Source: Promicromonospora sp. AC04
GTDB taxonomy: Bacteria; Actinomycetota; Actinomycetes; Actinomycetales; Cellulomonadaceae
Assembly: GCF_003058225.1 (NCBI RefSeq)
Contig: NZ_QBUG01000014.1
Location: 114,703 to 178,702, forward strand
DNA length: 64,000 nucleotides
Direction of reading: 5' to 3'
Shown one piece after another: positions 60,359-64,000 of the stretch. Made by a program: the position numbers and the translations under genes. Numbering within the stretch: position 1 is the stretch's first letter; each line of letters starts with the position of its first letter. The notes beneath the pieces were generated by a model. The model did not search any database and had not been told where the DNA came from. It saw only the letters and a list, made by a program, of their open reading frames with translations.

Positions 60359-60979
60359 TCAGTCCGCCGGCGTGCCTGCCTGGCCGCACACGCGCTCGAC
60401 CAGGTCGCGCCAGCCCGCCTCGAACCGGGCCGTCGGCGTCGGCCCCGCCAGCTCCGGCCCCGCGAAGAGCTGAAACAGGAGCGGGCCGTCCAGCGCGTGC
60501 GCGAGCTGGCCGGCGAGGACGTCGGCGTCGGCGCCCGGCAGGTCGAGCTCGCGCAGCAGGACCCGGATGTGGATCTCGGACAGCGGCCGGCGCCTGCCGG
60601 CCGTCTTGCGGCCGTCGAGCGTGGCGCGGGCGACGTCCTGGTTCTCCGCGAGGAAGCGGATGCGCGCGCGGCCGTAGGCGACGAGGCGGTCGACCGGCGG
60701 TGCGCCCGGGCCGAGCGGTGGCCGGCCGGCGAGCACCTCCTGCTGCAGGGCGCGCTCGCTGTCGTCCAGCAGGGCCTGGAAGATCCCCGCCCGGCTCCCG
60801 AACCGCCGGAACACGGTGCCCTTGCCGAGCCCGGACCGCTCGGCCAGGAGATCCATCGTGAGGCAGTCGGGCCCCACCTCGGCCAGGAGTCCGCGAGCGG
60901 TGGCGAGCAGCAGCTGACGGTTGCGCGCCGCATCGGCCCGTTCGGGCTGCGGTGTGCCCCAGGTCATCTGCGTGCTCAT
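60359..60979 (-). CDS. TetR family transcriptional regulator
   Basis: This is a 206-residue protein. DAARNRQLLLATARGLLAEV, CLTMDLLAERSGLGKGTVFR and FGSRAGIFQALLDDSERALQ form the TetR HTH; the C-terminus is of a helical SACE_7040-like type. It is divergent to the third Ddn-like reductase with 85 bp between. Inverted TAAAC/GTTTA-like sequences around 61001-61027 are a possible operator. Confidence 0.92.
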   Translation of the reverse strand: MSTQMTWGTPQPERADAARNRQLLLATARGLLAEVGPDCLTMDLLAERSGLGKGTVFRRFGSRAGIFQALLDDSERALQQEVLAGRPPLGPGAPPVDRLVAYGRARIRFLAENQDVARATLDGRKTAGRRRPLSEIHIRVLLRELDLPGADADVLAGQLAHALDGPLLFQLFAGPELAGPTPTARFEAGWRDLVERVCGQAGTPAD

Positions 60980-61064
60980 CCTCGGATGCTATCGGGAGCT
61001 GCGTAAACGGGGTAAAGTCCGGTTAGGTCGGCCGGGCGGTCGACGGAGGGCTGAGGAGGACGAC

Positions 61065-61496
61065 ATGGCAGACATGAACACCGCGATCATCGAGGCGTTC
61101 CGGACGAACGCCGGCATTGTCAACGCGCCGGTTGCGGGCGGGCACTTCGACGGCAAGCGCCTGCTGCTCCTGCACCACGTCGGGCGGGTCAGCGGCAAGC
61201 CGTACGTGACGCCGCTCGTGGCCGCGACCGACGGCGACGCCTACCTCATCGTGGGCTCGCTGGGCGGCGCGCCGAAGGACCCGGCCTGGGTGGCGAACGT
61301 GGAGGACGGCACCGGCGAGGTGACCATCGAGGTCGGCGACCAGACCCTGCGTGCGACCAGCACCGTGGTGCGCCCGACGTCGCCGGAGTGGGAGCGGCTC
61401 TACGGGATCTGGGCCGAGTACTGGCCCGACGCCAAGGAGTACGAGACCCACACCGACCGCAAGTTCCCGGTGATCCGGCTCGAGCCCAAGGCTTGA
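61065..61496 (+). CDS. Deazaflavin (F420)-dependent nitroreductase-like protein, third copy
   Basis: This is 143 residues from ATG 61065 after GAGGAGG. LLLLHHVGRVSGKPYVTPLV, AYLIVGSLGGAPKDPAWVAN and TGEVTIEVGDQTLRA are the Ddn split-barrel motifs; the C-terminal YETHTDRKFPVIRLEP matches the ends of the two tandem copies near 24 kb. Sequence identity to those is moderate. Regulated probably by the divergent TetR. Such paralogs suggest detoxification of several electrophiles. Confidence 0.9.
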   Translation: MADMNTAIIEAFRTNAGIVNAPVAGGHFDGKRLLLLHHVGRVSGKPYVTPLVAATDGDAYLIVGSLGGAPKDPAWVANVEDGTGEVTIEVGDQTLRATSTVVRPTSPEWERLYGIWAEYWPDAKEYETHTDRKFPVIRLEPKA

Positions 61497-61515
61497 GCCT
61501 GCGGCTCGTTCCGGC

Positions 61516-62628
61516 TCAGCCGAGCGAGCGGACGAACTCCCGCACGCGCGCCGCCATCTCGTCCGGCACCTCGGCGACAGCGAAGTGGCCGCCTTCCTTG
61601 AGGCGGTCGAACACGCGCAGGTCGAGGTAGTGGCGGCGCGCGAGCGACTCGGGATAGGCCGCCTCGTGCCGCTGGATGAAGACGGCGGCCGGCACCGTCG
61701 TCGGCGGGATCGAGCCGGGCTGGTCGGCTCCCTCGTAGTACGGACGGAACGACGACCCGATCGTCTGGGTCGCCCAGTAGATAGTCGCCTCGGTGAGGAT
61801 CCGGTCCCGCGAGATGTGGCGCTCCACCGCGCTCGGGTCGCCGGGCGGGGTGTCGCTCCACTCGACGAGCTTCTCGGTGAGCCATGCCAGGAGGCCGGCG
61901 GGGGAGTCGTTGAGGGCGGCCGCGAGGGTGTCGGGTCTGGTGGCCTGCACGTGACCGTAGGCGCCGTCGGTCCGGTGCTTGGCGGCGATGTCGTCGAAGA
62001 ACTCCGTGACGGCCGGGTCGTCGAGGGCTGCGCGCTCCTCGGTGGTGGGGAAGTGCGCGTGCGTGGCGATGATGCCCGCGACGTGCTCGGGGTAGCGGGC
62101 GGCGATGAGGTCGCTGACGTTCGCCGTGACGTCCTCCCCGTACGTGAAGTACTGCTCATAGCCGAGCACGTCGGTCATGAGCGCGTGCATGGTGGCCGCC
62201 AGCCGCTTCTCCGACATCTCGCCCGCCGCGTACGGCGAGGAGAAGGCAAACCCGGGGAGGCTCGCCACGACGACGTGGAAGTCGGGCAGTCGATCGGCGA
62301 AGTCCAGCTGCAGGGCGAACGTGTGCGGCCAGCCGTGTAGCACAAGGAGTGTGGGTGCGTCCGCCCGATCCGACGGCAGGTGCGCGAAGTGCACGTCCGC
62401 GTCGCCCACTTTGGCGATGAACTGCGGATGCTCGTTCAGCCACGCCTCGCGTGCCCGCCAGTCCCACCCGATCCACTCGTCGACGAGCTCGCGCAGGTAG
62501 GCGGCGGTCATGCCCGACGCCGGTCGCCGGGGCGAGTCGTCGAGGATCCTGCTGCGCGCGAGACGGTCCCGGAGGTCGGCGAGGACCTGGTCGGGGACGT
62601 GGACCTTGAAGGGGCGTGGCTCGCTCAT
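61516..62628 (-). CDS. Epoxide hydrolase (alpha/beta-hydrolase, EphN-type)
   Basis: This is 370 residues from ATG 62628. The N-terminal EHN lid (FKVHVPDQVLADLRDRLARS, LVDEWIGWDWRAREAWLNEH) precedes the alpha/beta domain with the oxyanion HGWP (LLVLHGWPHTFALQLDFADR). The nucleophile elbow reads TYGEDVTANVSDLIA, with Asp in a divergent GxDxG context. KEGGHFAVAEVPDEMAARVR carries the catalytic His. Opens epoxides to diols. Substrate unknown. Confidence 0.9.
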   Translation of the reverse strand: MSEPRPFKVHVPDQVLADLRDRLARSRILDDSPRRPASGMTAAYLRELVDEWIGWDWRAREAWLNEHPQFIAKVGDADVHFAHLPSDRADAPTLLVLHGWPHTFALQLDFADRLPDFHVVVASLPGFAFSSPYAAGEMSEKRLAATMHALMTDVLGYEQYFTYGEDVTANVSDLIAARYPEHVAGIIATHAHFPTTEERAALDDPAVTEFFDDIAAKHRTDGAYGHVQATRPDTLAAALNDSPAGLLAWLTEKLVEWSDTPPGDPSAVERHISRDRILTEATIYWATQTIGSSFRPYYEGADQPGSIPPTTVPAAVFIQRHEAAYPESLARRHYLDLRVFDRLKEGGHFAVAEVPDEMAARVREFVRSLG

Positions 62629-62736
62629 GGGGGAGACGCTATGCCGAGCCACTGACATGGACGGGGTGGGGTGGGCGTCGGCGGGGTGGGCGCTGGCATC
62701 GGCGGTGCCGGACTACTGACGTGGACGGTGTGTGGT
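62629..62736. other. Intergenic region with short direct repeats
   Basis: This gap contains CTGACATGGACGG and CTGACGTGGACGG about 67 bp apart, plus runs of GGGGTGG and GGCG. No gene. The repeats lie just downstream of the DUF222/HNH gene and may be part of a spreading element associated with that family. Confidence 0.45.
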
Positions 62737-64000
62737 TTAGAACGGTGGTTGGTCGGGGTTGGCAGGGTCGGCGTTGGTGGGGTCGGCCGGTACCGCACCC
62801 GGCTCGGTGGTGGTGTATTGGCGTGGTAGGCGTTGGCCGGTGAGGGCTTGCAGGGTGAGGTCGTGGCTGGTGTCGGGGTCGATCTGGTCGAGGTTGATGT
62901 GGGTGTCCAGGACGGTGGGTGGTCGGGTGTGGGTGCGACCGGTGGGGGTGGTCCAGGTCGTGATCCCGGTTGTGGGGTCGCGGACGACTCCCCAGCCGGC
63001 GTGGGTTTTTAGGAGGTGGTGTTTGCGGCACAGGGGTTGGAGGTTCTGCGCGCGGGTCTGTCCCGGGGTCCCGGGCGGAAAAGTCGCCGGGTCGTGGTCG
63101 TGGTCGAAGGGTTCGATGTGGTCCAGGTCGCACCGGTTCGCGGGGGTGTCGCACCATCCGAACGTGCAGGTCCCGTCTCGTGCCTCGACGGCACCCCGAA
63201 GGACCTTGCCGGGTTGGTAGGTGGTGGTGGAGTAGTCGGTCAGGATCCCGGTGACGGGGTCGGTGAGCAGGCGTTGCCAGGTCGCGTCGGTGGCGATCAG
63301 GCGGGCGGTCTCGGCGGGGATGGGTCCGTACCCGTCCAGGTTCCCGGGTGCGTCGTCCAGGCTGAGGAGCACGCTGGCCGGGATCGTGACCCGCACGACG
63401 GGCCGGGTCGGGGTGATCCGCACGACCTGCACCGTCTCCTGCACGACCTGCTGCACGACAGGCGCCCGCCCACCGCACGTACACACCGGTATGTGCGCGC
63501 CACCGTCCCGGTCCGCGCCATCACTGTTGACGTTGGCGATCTCGGTGCCGTCGATTCCGCGCTCGGTTTCGTGGTCGGTGCTGCCGTCGGTTCCCGGGGG
63601 CGCGTCAGACCCGGCCGGGGCACTGGTCGCCGCTGGCGCGTCGGCGCCAGCATCGGCGCTGCCGTCGCCGTCGGGGTCGCCGTCGCCGTCGGGGTGGACG
63701 ACGCCGTCGGTGGTCGTGCCCCCGTCGGTACCCGTGTCGATGCCCGTGCCGTCAGCGGTGTCGGTGAAGCGGTCGGCGGGTAGGAGGCGGCCGGTGATGA
63801 TGCCGGTCAGGGAGTCAGCGCGCAGCTGGCTCAGGGTGCGGTCCTCGCCGGTGGTGTGTCGTAGCTGGTGGGCCATGTCGTCTACGACGCCCCATACTGC
63901 TGCGACGTCGGTGGCGGGGAGGTAGGCCGTCAGCCAGCCCATGTCGTTCTCGGCCCGGTCCAGCTGTACCGAGCGTCGCTGTGCCTCGGCTTTCGCGGTT
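62737..64000 (-). CDS. DUF222/HNH endonuclease, N-terminus beyond window edge
   Basis: At least 420 residues are visible; the frame is open to 64000 with the typical AEAQRRSVQLDRAENDMGWL entry of DUF222, so ATG 63942 is internal. The layout is: the DUF222 helical region, a long acidic Asp/Gly/Thr-rich insert (about TDTADGTGIDTGTDGG), VVRVTIPASVLLSLDDAPGN, then the HNH nuclease with CDLDHIEPFDHDHDP, NLQPLCRKHHLLKTHAGWGV. These proteins occur in large families in actinobacteria, often repeated in one genome. Their function is not established; homing or mobile-element origin has been proposed. Confidence 0.93.
   Translation of the reverse strand, partial: TAKAEAQRRSVQLDRAENDMGWLTAYLPATDVAAVWGVVDDMAHQLRHTTGEDRTLSQLRADSLTGIITGRLLPADRFTDTADGTGIDTGTDGGTTTDGVVHPDGDGDPDGDGSADAGADAPAATSAPAGSDAPPGTDGSTDHETERGIDGTEIANVNSDGADRDGGAHIPVCTCGGRAPVVQQVVQETVQVVRITPTRPVVRVTIPASVLLSLDDAPGNLDGYGPIPAETARLIATDATWQRLLTDPVTGILTDYSTTTYQPGKVLRGAVEARDGTCTFGWCDTPANRCDLDHIEPFDHDHDPATFPPGTPGQTRAQNLQPLCRKHHLLKTHAGWGVVRDPTTGITTWTTPTGRTHTRPPTVLDTHINLDQIDPDTSHDLTLQALTGQRLPRQYTTTEPGAVPADPTNADPANPDQPPF

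Overview
The window is very GC-rich DNA with strong G/C third-codon bias, frequent GTG and TTG starts and dense gene packing. This fits a high-GC actinobacterium. Gene content (DUF222/HNH nucleases, an ECF41 sigma factor, F420-type Ddn-like reductases, a RIO-like kinase, a Rox/RAE unit, many TetR-SDR pairs) suggests Micrococcales, perhaps Promicromonosporaceae or Cellulomonadaceae. That placement is inference. I see no rRNA, tRNA or CRISPR array. All functional calls come from reading the sequence; nothing was searched.

Layout. 0-14.3 kb: a partial RIO-like kinase, an AbiEi/DUF559-type protein between two 92-bp palindromic direct repeats, then a signalling locus. That locus holds a Ser/Thr kinase and a Gly-Tyr-Gln-rich membrane protein that share a C-terminal membrane module, and two paralogous Pro-rich MinD-like ATPases (6.3-8.1 kb and 12.6-14.2 kb) that resemble EspI-type ATPases of ESX secretion. 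14.3-21.4 kb: a rifamycin monooxygenase with a rifamycin-associated element in its promoter, TetR/SDR modules, an HNH nuclease, arginine deiminase and a VIT-type metal transporter with a DtxR-like box. 21.6-28.6 kb: two HigBA-like toxin-antitoxin modules in opposite orientations, tandem Ddn-like reductases with a MarR regulator and two identical operators, a DinB gene bounded by IS5-like ends, and an ECF41 sigma factor facing its probable target across a 33-bp perfect inverted repeat. 28.7-37.9 kb: a secreted M23 peptidase, hydrolases, a CDF-like transporter and a DrrAB-like ABC exporter with a divergent WYL regulator.

37.9-57.2 kb is the metabolic core. A CitAB/DcuSR-type two-component system lies divergent to dctA (C4-dicarboxylate uptake). 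Then come SDR/TetR genes and a rearrangement scar that joins a copy of the gudD 3' end to a copy of the dctA 3' end. The scar is followed by a complete hexarate (glucarate/galactarate) pathway. TctCBA would import the diacid. GudD and a talarate/galactarate-dehydratase-like enzyme would dehydrate it to 5-dehydro-4-deoxyglucarate. KdgD would convert that to 2,5-dioxovalerate, and the aldehyde dehydrogenase would yield 2-oxoglutarate. A LysR gene sits between the two arms, whose promoters share a near-identical 18-nt element; a GntR gene follows the second dehydratase.

57.3-64 kb: an epimerase-like protein, a HEAT-repeat protein, an ArsR/CDF metal-efflux pair, TetR with a divergent third Ddn-like reductase, an epoxide hydrolase and a DUF222/HNH nuclease cut by the window edge.
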